From Acetobacteraceae bacterium (GTDB lineage Bacteria; Pseudomonadota; Alphaproteobacteria; Acetobacterales; Acetobacteraceae): a stretch of 5,535 nucleotides of DNA. The notes below the pieces were generated by a model. The model searched no databases. It saw nothing but the letters and a program-made list of their open reading frames with translations, and was not told the DNA's origin. The stretch covers positions 1-5,535 of the forward strand of contig JASHVY010000042.1 in the NCBI GenBank assembly GCA_030044345.1, given 5' to 3'. Shown here piece by piece: positions 4,198-5,535 of the stretch (positions within the stretch are counted from its first letter, which is position 1; each line of letters starts with the position of its first letter). Position numbers and translations under genes: made by a program.

Positions 4198-5535
4198 TCA
4201 GGAAAGCTCGACAGGCTCCCTGATCCGGCGTGGCGCTCGGGCGCTTTTCACTTCATCCACGGCATCCGCCTCTTCGATGCCTTCCAGTTTCCGGTCATGA
4301 GGAAGTGAAAGTGTCACCAGCATCGCGAAAACCGAAACGCTGGCGATGGTCAACAGCCCGACCGTGTAGGAGCCGGTGGAATCCTTGACCTTGCCCATCA
4401 CGTAAGGGCCGAAGAAGCCGGCAAGATTGCCGAGCGAATTCACCGTCGCGATGCCGGCTGCCGCCGCGGCCCCGGCGAGGAAATTGGTCGGCAGGGTCCA
4501 GAAGGTCGGCAGCCCGCCGAAGATGCCGAATCCGGCAAGCGTCAGCAGAATCATCTTGCCGACCGGATTGTCGATCAGCGTGGAGCCGGCGATACCGAGT
4601 GCCGCCACCAGCGCCGCGATGGCGAAATGCTCACGCCGCTCGCCGGTCCGGTCGGAGTGCCGACCCCAATAGATCATCCCGATCACGCCCGCGAGATAGG
4701 GCAATGCCGTGACAAATCCGGTCAGGGTATAGCTGAGGCCGAAACCTCGGACGATCTGCGGCAGGAAGAAGCTCAGACCGTAATTGGTGCCGTTGATCCC
4801 GAAATAGACGAATGCAAGCAGCAGCACGCGCGTATCGCCGATCGCTTCCAGAACGCTGAAACGCCGTGTCCGCTCGCGCTGCGCCCGCTCCGCGGCAAGC
4901 CGATTCACGAGCCAGGCACGCTCATCCGGCGGGAGCCACGTCGCGTGGTCGGGCCGGTCCGTCAAATAGAAGAAGGTCACAATCCCAATCAGAATCGCGG
5001 GCAGCGCCTCGATCAGGTACAGCCACTGCCATCCTGCCAACCCAAGCCCGTTGATATTCAGGAGCGCGCCGGAAATCGGCCCGCCGATCACGGTCGAGAG
5101 CGGAATCGCCGCCATGAACCAGCCGATCATCTGCCCACGATACCGGGCCGGGAACCAGATCGTCAGAAAGAAGATGATTCCTGGAAAAAAACCCGCCTCG
5201 GCAAGGCCGAGCAGCACGCGCAGCGTGATATAGGTGGTGGAGGGCACGATCCCGAGCCCATGCGAGATCTGCGGGATGAAGGCCATGGCGCCGGCAACCA
5301 CGCCCCAGCTCACCATGATCCGCGCGATCCATTTCGAGGCGCCCAGCCGCTCGAGCGCGAGATTCGAAGGCACCTCGAAGAAAAAATAGGCGATGAAGAA
5401 AATGCCGGCCCCCAGGCCGAACATCGTCTCTGTCAGCCCGAGGGCCTTGTTCATGCCAAGGGCGGCGAATCCGACATTCACCCGGTCGAGATAGGCCACG
5501 AAATAGCAAAGCATGAGAAAAGGGATGAGCCGCCG
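4198..5535 (-). CDS. MFS transporter, anion:cation symporter (ACS) family, start beyond the right edge
   Basis: This is an inner-membrane carrier of the ACS group (relatives of tartrate, phthalate and hexuronate permeases) that usually imports organic anions with H+ or Na+. The window shows 445 residues. The frame stays open past the ATG at 5514-5512 with RRLIPFLM, which is typical family sequence before CYFVAYLDRVNVGFA, so that ATG is internal and roughly 10-25 N-terminal residues are missing. Family marks include RVLLGLAEAGFFPG, LTIWFPARYRGQ, the central charged loop (LAAERAQRERTRRFS) and GRHSDRTGERR between helices 8 and 9. Twelve helices are expected. The tail is charged (KSARAPRRIREPVELS). 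It converges on cbpM with a 17-bp gap. The substrate cannot be told from the sequence, and a link to the formate genes is not shown. Confidence 0.86.
   Translation of the reverse strand, partial: RRLIPFLMLCYFVAYLDRVNVGFAALGMNKALGLTETMFGLGAGIFFIAYFFFEVPSNLALERLGASKWIARIMVSWGVVAGAMAFIPQISHGLGIVPSTTYITLRVLLGLAEAGFFPGIIFFLTIWFPARYRGQMIGWFMAAIPLSTVIGGPISGALLNINGLGLAGWQWLYLIEALPAILIGIVTFFYLTDRPDHATWLPPDERAWLVNRLAAERAQRERTRRFSVLEAIGDTRVLLLAFVYFGINGTNYGLSFFLPQIVRGFGLSYTLTGFVTALPYLAGVIGMIYWGRHSDRTGERREHFAIAALVAALGIAGSTLIDNPVGKMILLTLAGFGIFGGLPTFWTLPTNFLAGAAAAAGIATVNSLGNLAGFFGPYVMGKVKDSTGSYTVGLLTIASVSVFAMLVTLSLPHDRKLEGIEEADAVDEVKSARAPRRIREPVELS

Noticed and set aside
5512..5514. ATG as the start of the ACS transporter
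   Set aside because: The frame continues upstream to the window edge as RRLIPFL, which belongs to the conserved family N-terminus, so the gene is taken as cut by the edge.

Overview
The window is GC-rich, densely coding DNA that looks like an alphaproteobacterial chromosome, most likely a Hyphomicrobiales-type genome. That placement is inferred from codon choice, the FdsG/FdsB and CbpA/CbpM sequences and the transporter mix; no phylogeny was run. It holds six protein genes, two of them cut by the window edges. There are no tRNA or rRNA genes, no CRISPR array and no transposase.

Left part (1-828, minus strand): the start of a soluble NAD-dependent formate dehydrogenase operon. fdsG (2Fe-2S gamma subunit) overlaps the start of fdsB by ATGA, and fdsB runs off the left edge. 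A 344-nt intergenic region (829-1172) separates it from a divergent transcription unit. This region carries a 14-bp inverted repeat with a nested hairpin, a possible fds promoter, and a possible transporter promoter whose spacer contains a palindrome resembling a GntR/FadR operator.

Middle (1173-2718, plus strand): a 12-helix MFS transporter of the oxalate/formate (OFA) family, followed 37 nt later by a 49-residue, single-helix protein of the type found as a small companion subunit of OFA transporters. Its position opposite formate dehydrogenase suggests a carboxylate or formate uptake and oxidation module. However, the OxlT substrate-binding lysine appears to be tryptophan here, so the substrate is uncertain.

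Right part: a 197-nt gap (2719-2915) packed with inverted repeats and containing a possible heat-shock promoter. It leads into cbpA (J-domain co-chaperone without a zinc finger) and cbpM (MerR-like CbpA modulator), which are translationally coupled by TGATG. Convergent to these, 17 bp away, is a second MFS transporter of the anion:cation symporter (ACS) type on the minus strand, whose start lies beyond the right edge.

All genes belong to known families. The less ordinary content is the small transporter companion, the dyad in the fds/transporter intergenic region, and the structured leader before cbpA.
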